This document shows positions 12,278-23,352 of a stretch of DNA of 64,000 nt, piece by piece (within the stretch, counting starts at the first letter, position 1; the number at the start of each line of letters is the position of its first letter). Location of the stretch: NCBI GenBank assembly GCA_963556145.1, contig OY744468.1:868001-932000 (forward strand). The letters run 5' to 3'. The notes under the pieces were generated by a model. That model was not told the DNA's origin, searched no databases, and was given only the letters and a program-made list of their open reading frames with translations. This DNA comes from Hygrocybe punicea (lineage: Eukaryota; Basidiomycota; Agaricomycetes; Agaricales; Hygrophoraceae). The translations under genes and the position numbers were made by a program.

Positions 12278-13693
12278 TCAACACGAATCTTCCAACACAA
12301 AGTCTTCCAACTTCTCCAACCGATCAGCCAACTTTCTCATCTTTTGCTCCAAAACTTTGATGGCCTTAAGGGAAAGCAATGCCGATTCGAGCACACGCAG
12401 AGTTGCAGCTTCTGGGGATAATGACAAGGGAGTAGGCAGCGATGGGGGCCAAACAGAGGAGGGGGCGGGTACACCAATATACATCGAAAAGGGTAATTTT
12501 CGGGTGTTGGCTGGGTTTTCTGGGGATGGTACAGGCTTGGACGGTGATGGCGTGTCACAGATGGCCTCTTGGGATGACGGCGAGGGTGTAGATGTGGACG
12601 GCAGGCGAAATGAGGGCGAAATGAGGGTGGATACACTGGGACACGTCGAAAACGGTGTCTGTTGGGCACTGGCACGGTCTCCAGGTGACGGCGTGGGCTC
12701 AGACGGCGGGGGCATGTCACGGATCGCTTCCGGGGACGATGGCGAGGCCGTAGACGCGAACGCGGGGCAAAACGGGGGTGAAACGGAGGCAGACACGCTG
12801 GGACGCGTGGAAAACGGCCTTGGGCGCGCGTGGACGCGTTTTGGGGATGGTGCACGTTCAGACGACGGGTGTACGTCGTGGCTTGCATCCGGGGACGACG
12901 GAGAGGGCGGAGACGCAGACGGCAGGCGAAATGGGAGTGGAATGGGGGCAGAAACAGGGGCTGATGTTGAAAATGCCGTCTGTAGGGCGCTAGCGTGGAT
13001 TCCTGGGGACGACGCATGCTCAAACAGTGGGGGCGTGCCACGGCTGGCCTCTTGGGACGACGGCAAGGGCGTAGACGGTGACGGCGGGCAAAACGAGGGC
13101 AAAACGGAGGTGGTTGTGTCGATACGCGTGTTTTCGACGCGTTGGGGCGCGTGGGCGGGTCGTTCTGAGGCTGGCGAGGGCACAAACGGTAGGGGCGCAT
13201 CACGGTTCGCCTCCGGGGACGACAGCATGTCCGTAGGTGCAAACAGGGGGCCATTTGAGCCGGAAACGAGGGGGGACGCGTCGATACGCGCATTATCGTC
13301 GCGTTGGCGCGCGCGGACGCATTTTTCCGGGGACGGCGCGGGCGCAGACGATGGCGGCGTGTGTTGGAACACCCCTGGGGATGATTGCGATGGCGTACGC
13401 GAAGACGGGGGCCGAAACGAGGCGGAAACGAGTGAGGACGCGTCAATACACGTATTCACGTTGGACTTGCACGCGTGGACGCGTTTACCTGCGCGGCAAC
13501 CACGGGAACGACGGGGACGGGCGTACCTGGGACTGCACATGCAACAGCCGTTGCAATGCACGCGCTTTCCTTCGACTACCTGGTCTCCGTTACTCGTTTG
13601 ATGCGCGAGGCGCGCTCCATGTTGGACGGGTTCATTGCGGCCGTTCTGGGGCTTTCTGGGCGCGGTTTTTCGAGTGGGATCTGTGGGGGTCAT
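12278..13693 (-). CDS. Proline/serine-rich tandem-repeat protein with C-terminal coiled coil
   Basis: On the minus strand the frame from the ATG at 13693 is open for about 471 codons; the same frame is open upstream to 14140. After a basic leader (MTPTDPTRKTAPRKPQNGRN) come about seven degenerate repeats of 53-58 residues, each with an [FC]-P-P-S..TPSPSSPEA core followed by PPSE..PSP and a basic R-hydrophobic-A-R start. The last repeat runs into a heptad-like segment (KAIKVLEQKMRKLADRLEKL), a good coiled coil. The DNA is GC-rich and open on both strands, which lowers confidence, but the orderly coiled-coil end supports this strand. Function unknown; it may be an exon group of the upstream gene or a DNA minisatellite that happens to be open. 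Confidence 0.45.
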   Translation of the reverse strand: MTPTDPTRKTAPRKPQNGRNEPVQHGARLAHQTSNGDQVVEGKRVHCNGCCMCSPRYARPRRSRGCRAGKRVHACKSNVNTCIDASSLVSASFRPPSSRTPSQSSPGVFQHTPPSSAPAPSPEKCVRARQRDDNARIDASPLVSGSNGPLFAPTDMLSSPEANRDAPLPFVPSPASERPAHAPQRVENTRIDTTTSVLPSFCPPSPSTPLPSSQEASRGTPPLFEHASSPGIHASALQTAFSTSAPVSAPIPLPFRLPSASPPSPSSPDASHDVHPSSERAPSPKRVHARPRPFSTRPSVSASVSPPFCPAFASTASPSSPEAIRDMPPPSEPTPSPGDRASAQQTPFSTCPSVSTLISPSFRLPSTSTPSPSSQEAICDTPSPSKPVPSPENPANTRKLPFSMYIGVPAPSSVWPPSLPTPLSLSPEAATLRVLESALLSLKAIKVLEQKMRKLADRLEKLEDFVLEDSC

Positions 13694-14158
13694 CTTCTGA
13701 GTCCGTTGGATGTGTTGAGATGAGTGTGGGGGGCGGGAGTACTGAAATAAAAGGGAAATGCGGAGGAGGGGGTGTATTGAACCCCGTGTGACGTGGCTGT
13801 GATGCCGTGACCAAAAGGCCAAAAAGCCGAGTTCTGCAGCCCAGGGGGCGCAACTGGTACGAAGAAACAATATGTAGGTGTCGGAATCATTGGAAATGGG
13901 CCTAGGAGTTGCTGAGCGACTGGAGAGGCTTGAAATGCTGCCGAATATGGGGCGCTGTTGACTATGGGGGCGCTGTTGCTGCCAGAAAGAGGGAAAGGTG
14001 CCAAAATTGGCGAAGTCAAAGAGGGAAAAGTTAAGAAGAGCTTGACTGTCCTCGCGGTGGGCTCCAGATGTGGTGAACACGGCCTGGGTAGGCACGGATT
14101 CGGGGTGTGCGAGATCGTTGTCAGTGGGATAGAAACCCAAAACTCTTCTTGTTTGTGA

Positions 14159-17100
14159 CTATTTACAACAGCCACTACATACAAATAATAGAACAAATAG
14201 GAAATATAGTAAAATGAGTGAATACATACCCAGAGATATATATGTCTCTACAGCGTGGTCACGTTTCATAAGATTGGCACATGCTGCACGCCAGCGTAAG
14301 ACGAAGATGGACATATCTTGTTCATAGGGCATTGGCTGATCAGCATCATGGTTGTAGAATACGGTGTTATCCACCATCGACTGCTTTGTTTTTGGTGGCT
14401 TGAATAGTTGGAGATCTCGGGAGGGGATGACTAATTGGAATCTGATGCACATACTGAGAGCCCAGGTCAATATATCCGACCATGTCCAGTTGGGGTGCAC
14501 CAAGGATATATAATGCAAACGGACTTCCGATGCAGTATCAAGAAGCAATTTGCCGTGCATCAAATAGAGGGGATTCCATTCGCCCATTGTAATGGGTATG
14601 ATGGAGGTGGTCGCGACATGAACACCTGCTTGAGTCTGGATAAAGTTGACATGCTGATCACTAGTGCTTGTTGTTGCTGTGGCCTTCGGTTCCCCAGTTT
14701 GGATCTCGGAGTCTGCTCCGATAACCCTCAGGCTTGCGGCGGCAGAGGCGTCGCTCAATTCGTTTACCTGTTCTGAAGATAGCTCGGATGACCCCAAGGA
14801 CACTACGTCTTCCTCTGGCTCCTCACACCAACTATTCTCTCCCATTAGAACATCCAAAGATGGCTGCTCACAATTCGACAGCGCAGACTTAATGATGAGA
14901 CGATCAGCTGTATAGCTATCCATTTGATGTTGAGGAAGAGCTGTGACACGAAGAGTCAGCGACAAAAATCTGGGGTGCAGACACTATTCACCTGTACTGC
15001 TAGCAGTACCTGACTGTAGCCCTGACCCCGCCCCGCCTGATTCCACATTCCCAGTTTTTGAAGACTGCAACGCAAAACTCGACGGCTGGGGTGTCTTGGT
15101 GGAAAGATCATTCATGTTTATGGAGTTTGCCGTCAACCTGAGGCGGCTTTGGGAAGGAAAAATGTCTGGGAGGCATTGAGTCGACAAGTCTGACAAGAAC
15201 CAGGTTGAAATGTTACTCACCGTCACCCTTCAAGAACGGCCATTTCGAACTTGACGACTGGGGCATGTTGGTGGAATAACAGTTTATGAAGACCTCTGTC
15301 CGGCACTGAGGAAGAGGGGCTAAAAGATGTTCAGCAGGTGGTCACAAGAACCTCGGTCTGGCAACCCACTCACCCGTGCCAGCCTGAGACTGTATGGTTG
15401 AATGTGCCCAATTACAATCGTCCATGGCCGTTCGAGTCTGCCTGACCGTGCCTTCAACCGCAACACTGTTGTTTGTGCTCACCCATCCACTGCTGCTGTT
15501 CCCCCTTTCGCCATTCTGCAACCAGCATCCATTGTCAGTTTTCCTCCAACTACTGTCGTTCCCCTGACCACTGGCACTGTCGATGTTCACCCAACCACTG
15601 TCGAGGTTACCCCACGTTTTTTCTGAATTGATGTTTGAGTGTCGATAACATCTTTCGAACCATGTACATACCGGAAAGACCAATGAGATGGGTAGTGAAG
15701 GGTAGTCTGAACCTTCACAAGCCTTTCGCTTCAAGCTTCCAGACAGTGCAACCTGACGACCTGATGAATGTTGACGGAGGGTAGGTCTTGGCATACTCAC
15801 TGATGTATGATGGCCAGATGGCTCCCCTGAGTTATCTGACCGAGCATATGATGTTTTCTTCGCGGGACGCCCATCACCACTCAAATCTTCCATCACTTTG
15901 CATTTGTGTTTATTCTAAGCTGATGTTGAGCGTCATCAATCACATATTTTAACTCATCTACATACCGAAGGCCTGAAAGCACGCAACAATAGAAAGGACT
16001 GGTAAGATAGGCAATTTTGAGTGAGGAGTGTGAGGAGTGCAACAATTGTTTCAAGGCTTGGAGGGAGAAGTCAGCTGAGAGAGGATCCCATTCTGAGTTA
16101 TGCAATATGTTTTGCTGAATTCATGGCAGATACAGCCTCATATACACTCATAGCCAATATCGTCATAGGCCCAACGACGAGCAACCAATTGTGAAACCTG
16201 TTGTCCTGATCAGAATGAGTCGCTTCAAACAACAGATAGAGGAATAACAATAATAACTTGCCGTCATTCTTTGTGATGCCTGACCGAGCCACTCATGACA
16301 ATTCGAGATCCATCGTAATTCAGGTCTTTGGTAGTCATTCTATTAATTTCTATGGTGTTTGGTAATCATTAATTTCTATGTACTAGGTTCTACTAGAGCC
16401 ACACTAACGATGCAGCGGTGCCGCTTGATGGTGAGATGAAGACAAGTGGAAAGGCTTATGTAATCAAAGCCACTGATGTTTTGTGGTGATGGATTTGGCA
16501 AGTGCAAAATACATCACCACAAAACAATTCGGTAGCTGCTTACATAATGCTTTTCTTCTTACTTTCCAACTCCCGTCTCCAAGTCTCACATAGTAGATAT
16601 GTAGGATAAAATGTGTAATTGTAGTGCCTGTTATGATTATCAAGCTTATTGTTGCGATTAAGCAGTGTCGGGATGTCTCAATTGAATGCTGTAGGCTCCC
16701 TAGTCGTGGATGACAACTGCTCACCACTCACCATGGTACTGCCTGCCAGTGGCAATTGTCCTTATTGTTGTGATTAATTGTTGCGATTAATGTGTAGTTA
16801 AGCATTGAAAATTGAACGCTGAAGGCACAGTGGTCAAAGACATGTTCTCTCCAAGATCTATTGTTTCTCACTCCTATATGAATCAGGGCGTCGAAAATAC
16901 TCTTGCCTGTATAACATTCTAGACCTTCCAGAGATCAAATGGTCGAGCGGGGACTCTTTGGCTTTTGCGCTTGCACTTTTTGTTGTCACATCCACCTGGT
17001 AAACTGAAAAGGCTGCATGGGAGCACAGTGATCTGGACGCGGTCAGAATTGACGCTTGAATGAAGTACGTAGGCCAGATCCCCTTTCTTTGGTCCTTGTC

Positions 17101-17580
17101 GTAAATGAACCCAACTCCATGCCATGATGCGTCGGTCCTGACTATGGAAAATGAAGATATCTATCTGCTCGTCTATCGGGATCAGAGTCATATACTTCGT
17201 CTTGACCACACTCGAAATCAGCAGACAAGAACGCCATAACTCATCTGGATTCTGACTCTCCGTGAAGACGTGATCTGGACAGGCTGGTACAATGGAGGCC
17301 AATATCACAGGACCATCACCACTTAAGCGAAGTTGCTGTTCCATAAGTTTGAAGATTGTCACAGCCTCTGATCTAGACTGATGATGTTGGTAAGTAAACC
17401 AATGTATTCAAAGAGTGATACCAATCTTTACACGGGTTCTTATCATCCACAATTCAGGGTCCTGCATTGTGGGACACACTGCAACAGTGTCATTGGCAGC
17501 CTGAGGATATTCACGCGATTGATCTACATTCTGTAGACGTTCCACTAGTTGCTCCCAACCATCCTGTAATTCACTTTCCA
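14159..17580 (-). CDS. Spt5-like protein: NGN-KOW segment plus tryptophan/glycine-rich tail
   Basis: Spt5 is a transcription elongation factor with an NGN domain, KOW domains and a repetitive tail. Exon 1 starts at ATG 17580 and contains QDPELWMIRTRVK; after an intron the frame continues EAVTIFKLMEQQL.. ILASIVPACPDHVFTESQNP.. MTLIPIDEQIDIFIF, which fits the NGN pattern, then SWVHLRQGPKKGDLAYVLHS with KOW-type glycine and lysine. This part ends near 16919. Farther along the same strand are exons at 15900-16100, 15800-15890, 15690-15770 and 15375-15620; the last is rich in W-G/G-W pairs (KTWGNLDSGWVNIDS, SSGWVST). Further exons at 15000-15180, 14790-14940 and 14231-14600 end with a globular segment (HPNWTWSDILTWALSM) before a GTATGT donor at 14230; the reading may continue to 13690. 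Whether all exons form one gene is inference, but order and strand agree. Exon edges approximate. Confidence 0.55.
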
Positions 17581-17696
17581 TGAACGGACATCAAGGAGAA
17601 TTATCGTCGCTTTCTTCCATGTCAGAAATAACGAAGGCAGCTGTATGTAGACAATTATCTACTATTCATGTTTAGAGAGATCACCGACTGAGGTCT

Positions 17697-17880
17697 TCCT
17701 ATATCTCTGGGTATGTATTCACTCATTTTACTATATTTCCTATTTGTTCTATTATTTGTATGTAGTGGCTGTTGTAAATAGTCACAAACAAGAAGAGTTT
17801 TGGGTTTCTATCCCACTGACAATGATCTCGCACACCCCGAATCCATGCCTACCCAGGCCGCGTTTACCACAACGCAAGGG
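17697..17880 (+). repeat. Inverted duplicate of an intron-exon junction from the 14-kb gene
   Basis: Bases 17697-17865 are nearly the reverse complement of 14085-14245. They include the GTATGTATTCACTC donor, the whole 55-base intron and the following exon (VNSHKQEEFWVSIPLT). Intron and exon are equally well conserved, so this is a recent DNA duplication, not shared function. Similarity fades by about 17880, where another gene fragment begins. Confidence 0.8.
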
Positions 17881-18300
17881 CATTTCTTTTTCAAGGAGGA
17901 ATTGTCACTCGTCTTGCTTTGGCGCTGGGTGGCGAGGATTTAATCCTCAGTGCTTTGGCCGGTCCTTCTCCACAAGTCACTGTGAATGAACTTGGTTGCA
18001 CCACCCACATTAGAAATCAAAACTTTCGCAGTGATTCTGTAACAAGGAATGAAATCGATATTCTACTGGGCCGGGCTGCAAAGCCCCCGTCAGGCAACAG
18101 CAGAAGGTCACTGTTTCCTCCACAAAGCATCTTTGATGAGAAGATACCCGCATACGATGGTCAATGGACTCAACCCTGCGAAGTCTTTTTCCAGCAATTG
18201 TGGTGCCAGCTCAACGAACAACCAGTCATGCACACACCGTCGGAATGGGTCAAATCTCTCCACCCCATCACTAACCTAGGCTGAAACTGAGCCCACAGAC
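17881..18300 (+). pseudogene. 5'-truncated fragment of a hypothetical gene
   Basis: One long plus-strand exon reads ARAFLFQGGIVTRLALALGG, then ILSALAGPSPQV, and later FFQQLWCQLNEQPVMHTPSE before a stop at 18282-18284. The QGGI..RLAL..LAGPS pattern recalls a hypothetical protein family frequent in basidiomycete genomes, recognised only loosely. No start exon exists upstream: the sequence joins directly to the inverted duplicate ending near 17880. It looks like a gene remnant cut by that rearrangement. Confidence 0.5.
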
Positions 18301-18768
18301 ATGGGAAAGCCTGGTTCAAGAACTCGCAGGTACCACAGCAGAACACTGGAACGGAAACCTGCTGCAGTGACTTTGTCGGGACACAGTTGGTAATACCGTG
18401 ACTAGATTATCGGATGGTACACCGTGACAATTTCAGGCACGCCGCAACTTGAACTTGAAGGTTTCTTCCCCCACAGTGCTTGAAAGCATTCAAGTTTTTA
18501 GTACAACAACCAGCATTCTCTTACATTTTTTCCGACCTTGACTGCATCTCTCCTTCGGCTGATGATTACAGTGTATATATTCTTTTGGGGTTCTAATCAT
18601 TATAATAACAACTATCATACTAACTGGATTTTGTTGGGCAAGATCATCCAATCGTGGGAAACAACATATAGTGACATGTTCGTGCGAGTTATCCAATATG
18701 AATGGATCCAGGTGCCCCCAGTTCTTCCCAGGCTAGTAGTACCGTATAAATGATACGCAACGTTTCTG

Positions 18769-20283
18769 ATGCCACGCACCCGGACCTTCACTTCAATGTC
18801 ACCTAGTAGTGACAAAAATATCCCACCATCTAGTACTGGCCGTCGTCGTCGGGAGAGTTTGAATGCCCTGGAGCTGGGTCCAAGGAAAAAACCGTACGTC
18901 CGACTCGGAGTCGGGAAGTGTTCCCTCAGTGCTCCACCTGGAGGGACATTGACTAGGAAGTTTGACCATCTTTTTGAGTAGGCATGTTGGCGATCCACTC
19001 GTTCACCATGTCCGCCACTTCTCTCGGACTGTACACGCGCTTTGCAATGTCCAGGCTCTCATCACCAATGGTCTCCTGCGCTTAGGCGAACTTTCGGAGG
19101 AACCGGAAAAGTCATTCTCTTTCGAGTTCGAGTTTTTCCTTCCTGTTGAAAATTTGGCTCACGTCACGGTGGCATTCTTTCCTAGGCAACGGCAGGAACA
19201 TCGTGTTTTCGGAACTCTGCTCCAAATGGTGCCAGGTCTCGAGCAGCGTCTCATGAACGGCGCTGATGAGGATATTGTGACAATTGCAGATATGGTATGT
19301 CAGATCTATGCCTCCCATTGATCTACCCATAACTCCAAAATGTTTTTCGTGAACAGATCCAGAAAGGTTGCGCCAGCGCTAGGTCCAATGACACAAAAAG
19401 CTTAAAAGGTTCCATTATTGAATGGATTACCCCAAGAGGAGAATCCCTCAATCCTCCCCTTGCTTGAAATGTCAAGGTTGACCGTGGTTTCCACCATGAA
19501 CGCACAGGCGCGCTACTCTGCCCTGCAGGAGTAGACTGGATGTCAGCAGAGTATGACTCTTGCTAACTGGTCCTCCCCTCTTGCAAACGCTGACATCAGG
19601 TCACCGTAGGGTCAAGGAGAAACTCCGGAGCGGAGAGATGATGATCCCTGGCGATCAATGGCCTATCTTCCTGTATGCAGATTCTAACTATGACCCAGAG
19701 GACCCGTGGAAGGGACTCTTTAGGAATTCCCTTCTTGTCAAGGTGACTACTCGTATCTAACTCTCCATATCTTGTGTTCATCATAAAGTTCAGGCATACA
19801 AGCACGTTTTCACATCACCTAGCTCCGTCGAGAAGGAAGCAAAGGCAACGCGATCTGGGAATGCTCGAATTCACGGAATGACCAGCATTACGTTAGCTTC
19901 CATCGCATACATCGCAACTCAAGTATCTTTGCTTCAACTGAAAACCACATCCACATCAGACTGACTTTTTGTCCTGTAGGTCCGATTCGCGCTTTGTTCC
20001 TCAGCAGTGTTTTCTAGATCAGACACAGTCACGGACTCTGAATGGTTCTATAATAGTGTATCAGAACTTTTTGATGACGTTGACGAGAAAGAGGAAGTCG
20101 ATGAACTTCTGGTATGGTGGAATCGGGAATTTCCTGTCATCTATCCTTGAACATTATCTCACCAGCAGTAGTCAAATTTTCCCAAGCTATTCTTCCGCCC
20201 AGCGCCCCATTTCAAAAAACAGCGCATTGGCAAAGATTAGGGAGAAAAGGGCACTGAAAAAGGTAGCTGACCTGGGGACGTAA
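18769..20283 (+). pseudogene. DUF6698-family gene, broken
   Basis: DUF6698 proteins are basidiomycete-specific proteins of unknown function found in large expanded families near mobile elements. Exon 1 begins at ATG 18769 (possible later start at 18796) with a basic segment. Next come DPLVHHVRHFSRTVHALCNV (about 18985-19265) ending IADM at a GTATGT donor, then IQKGCASARSNDTKSLKG (from 19380), GFHHERTGALLCPAGVDW, RSGEMMIPGDQWPIFLYADS, NARIHGMTSITLASIAYIAT, and the C-terminal YSSAQRPISKNSALAKIREK with a stop at 20281-20283. A TGA at 19465-19467 interrupts the conserved segment before NVKVDRGFHHER, where family members have arginine. The splice near 19520-19610 also does not keep frame cleanly. 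Hence a decayed copy. Confidence 0.75.
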
Positions 20284-20930
20284 ATGTATTTCACATATTT
20301 GCAATGTATCTCCATTTTCTGAATTACAAGCGGTGCCGAAATATTTGTATAAACCTGGGTGGGATCAGCCAAGATTGTTAAATTTAGCCAAACTAAGTGA
20401 GAATTAAAAGCTTGGTGGGGATGACGGCCAAGCACCCTCAAGCTTGGTAAAATTTGACAACTGCTGAAATACTTGTACAATTAAAATCTTCATGGGGACA
20501 CTGGCATAACTAATGTAAAATTTGGCAAACTATACAATTTGGAAATATTTGTGTAATTGAAATCTTCCTGGGATATGTGGCGAAGTGCTGCCAATCTGGC
20601 AAGGTTTGTTGATTTGGCCAACCTCACTGTCCCATACAAGAGTAGCTACTGGTGGTGTTCAATGTACAGAATGACAGATGTTTGCCAGACCTTCCCAGTC
20701 TAGCAGCCTTTGTGGAAGCTGCAATCGTCACTGTCCTATATCTACAATTACCTGAGAATGTATAATAGTTGCAAATAAGGCAGCAATTTTAGAGTCTATA
20801 ATTATATATAATTCCTTTTCGGTTTTGCCTCAGTTTCTTGATGAATGTCCCAGGCTTCATCTAAGTCATTGCAATTAAGCAAACACGGGTATGTACATTG
20901 TCTGTGATGTAGTGAGATTTACAATACACA
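20284..20930. repeat. Gene-free stretch with about three degenerate 100-130-base repeats
   Basis: Between 20325 and 20640 the words GAAATA(T/C)TTGTA, AATCTTC(A/C)TGGG and (A/C)AATTTGGCAA recur in the same order two to three times. The remainder to 20930 is AT-rich with no supported exon. Confidence 0.45.
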
Positions 20931-20934
20931 TTGT

Positions 20935-21385
20935 ATTATTAATGATACACTTGTCGAACAGGCGTTGAACAGGCCGAACAGTGTTTGACAAGCTAGTCTA
21001 CAAGTGTCCCAGCCTTCAGCTAAGTCATTGTAATTAATAAAACAAGTGAATGTACATTATTTGGCATGTAGCTACATTTGCAATGCAAAGTGTATTATTA
21101 ATGATACACTTGTCAAACACTTGTCAAACAGGCCGAACAGTGTTTGACAAGTGGGTCTACAAGTGTCCCAGTTTTCATATAAGTCATTAAATAAATGCCA
21201 GAATCATAAAAAATTATGTCTATGCCACAAACACCATCAACCACTGTCACGTATGCTGTTCATCATTGTGTATTCTTTTGGTGGCCGGTGGGTAAAAGAA
21301 TTGAAAGCTGTAATGGCTACCTCACACTTGTCAAACAGTGTTTGGCCTGTTTGCCAAATGTTTGACAAGGGTTTCCTGGTCATTA
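20935..21385. repeat. Satellite family B units upstream of Helitron copy B
   Basis: Two to three partial units with the palindromic core, for example arms CTTGTCAAACA and TGTTTGACAAG at 21120-21151, and the shared words TGTAGCTACAT and CAAGTGTCCCAGC..TCA. The same family forms the tandem array at 34440-35480 on the other side of the Helitron. Confidence 0.75.
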
Positions 21386-21664
21386 GACATTAAATAGAAC
21401 AAAAGCTGTCCATATTCACTACTCCCCGGGCTTTAAATTCATTCCCACACTTTGCCAAAATGGTTCACATGGTCAATGAATTAGCCCATGACCCGGAATT
21501 CACAACCATATTTACAATGATTTCCTAATAAGGACTCATAATAAACACTGCCTTCAGGCACAATACATGATTTTAGAGTGCCTTACAAATCCGGCAATGT
21601 CATATGATCAAACTCATCGTGTTAATTGTTATTCATGATCCGAGCCACTAAACCAGTTAAATAG

Positions 21665-23328
21665 ATGTCGTTGTGTTTACTCGTGCTATCAAAAATCCAC
21701 ATGTATCTTGACAATCTCATCCACTTCTGCTTTGTTCTTGTCACTTATCTATGCATTTTTTCCAATGCAATACAATTTCCACAACTCTGCCCAAGCCAAT
21801 TAATGTACATCTCTTCTGAATCAAACTCCTTTCCTTTGATATCGATCTTGGCCCAAGAACTGGGTATCTTTCAAGGAAAACTCATAGAACATGAGTGTCT
21901 GATCCAAGAACTGGGTGTTTTTAAAGGAGAACTCATAGAACATGAGTTTGCCCCAGATCAGGGCGATGCAATGATACCAATACAAATAAATATGTCACAA
22001 TTTGTGAATCTTAATCAGATTACAAAGAATAGCTTGACACTTGATCTATTATTACTTGATCCATTGTTCTTTTCAACTATGGTTAAGAATTCCACATTGG
22101 AAATGCAACTACATTCTATTCGATATGCCACATTATTGTACCTACCTTCTAAATATCTTTTTGCTTTGTATTGTTTTATTAAGCCAATCACAGTTCAATA
22201 TTGTGTTCAGGTTATCAAGGCATTACTCATGTAATATCTATTGAGACGACATGACTTTAAATATATTTGTTTCAATGTAATACTATTGCTATATCACAAG
22301 CAACATTGCTGTGGATCACACTACATTTTGCAATGCGATATAGAAAACTACACATAAATGTAACTATTTTCAGTTTGAATTTATTCAGATACTTTTTTAA
22401 ATGTTTATATACAAAGTCTGTTAATAGGTATCACTACATTGGAGGTGGTAAACGACTGCCAACATTTAGCTTTGATGTTCTTCAACCATTTATGCTACCA
22501 TTCAATAATATCAACCATGATTCTGGCTTATTATTCAAATATATGAGTCATGTTGATCAACAGACAGCTAGAGTCCTATATGGAAATAAAAATGAATATA
22601 TATGCGCTCAAATACCTCTACCTGAATTTCTCCCACAATTAACAGTGAAGGATATTGTAGAAATAGCAAGAATCCATAACCTATATCTGTCAAACACGAT
22701 ACAAAGGTTACATGGACAGGAACTACTTTCCATATTGACAAAGCATAATTGTTCGGCTTGTAAAACCCATGTTTCTATTTTCCATATTCATGATGTTAAA
22801 TCAAGTACAGAGCGATACAAAAAATGGTCAAACACAAAATCTTCACATCTGGAAAAACGACAAAGCCAATTATACTTTTGCCAAAAAGAAAATTGTGATA
22901 ATAAACCAGACCATAAAATAAAACAAAACAAGGAAGCAAATGTTGACAAATATTCCTTTCCTCCTCCTCCTCCACCTTCTGTTGAGTTGAAGGAAACAAT
23001 AATCCACAACTGGTGTAGAGATACATCACCTGAAATTTTCCAAGAAGGTGGCTGTGCTGTATGTGGTCAATTGTCTGCATTGAAAAATATGTCTTTATTA
23101 TCTACAACAAAAGTCAATCTGAAAATATTATTCAGAGAAAATATGGGAATCACAAGACATGAACGATATCATTGTTCTGATCCAATAGAGGATATTAAAG
23201 GTCCAGTACTAGATGACACATGTAAATGGATATGCAAGCCATGTTTGGTCAGCCTGAACAAAGGTCAAACTCCCAAATATGCTTTAGCAAATGGCCTTTG
23301 GATAGGCACTATTCCTGCACAACTTTGA
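21665..23328 (+). pseudogene. Helitron N-terminal cysteine-rich region
   Basis: Two consecutive open segments (21665-22234 and 22267-23328) hold the N-terminal part of the Helitron protein; they are separated by a stop and a frame change near 22235-22266. Visible are a 17-residue internal duplication (QELG.F.G.LIEHE, units starting near 21854 and 21905, also present in copy A), then zinc-ligand-like pairs CSACKTH, CAVCGQL and KWICKPC that fit the pre-Rep region of fungal Helitrons. The second segment ends at a TGA (23326-23328) where copy A reads glutamine, directly before NLTFAEQLL, so this stop splits what was once one frame with the Rep segment. Role in the living element: probably DNA binding (inference). 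Confidence 0.75.
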
Positions 23329-23352
23329 AATCTAACATTTGCTGAACAACTT

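Noticed and set aside
12357..13601. 414-codon plus-strand frame opposite the Pro/Ser repeat ORF
   Set aside because: Gly/Asp/Arg-rich mirror of the same repeats; the opposite strand ends in a well-formed coiled coil and has the better start, so this strand was not called.
16464..16727. Minus-strand 87-codon frame between the Spt5-like exons
   Set aside because: Sequence has no agreement with neighbouring exons and contains repeated TTGTTGCGATTAA words; more likely intron or spacer.
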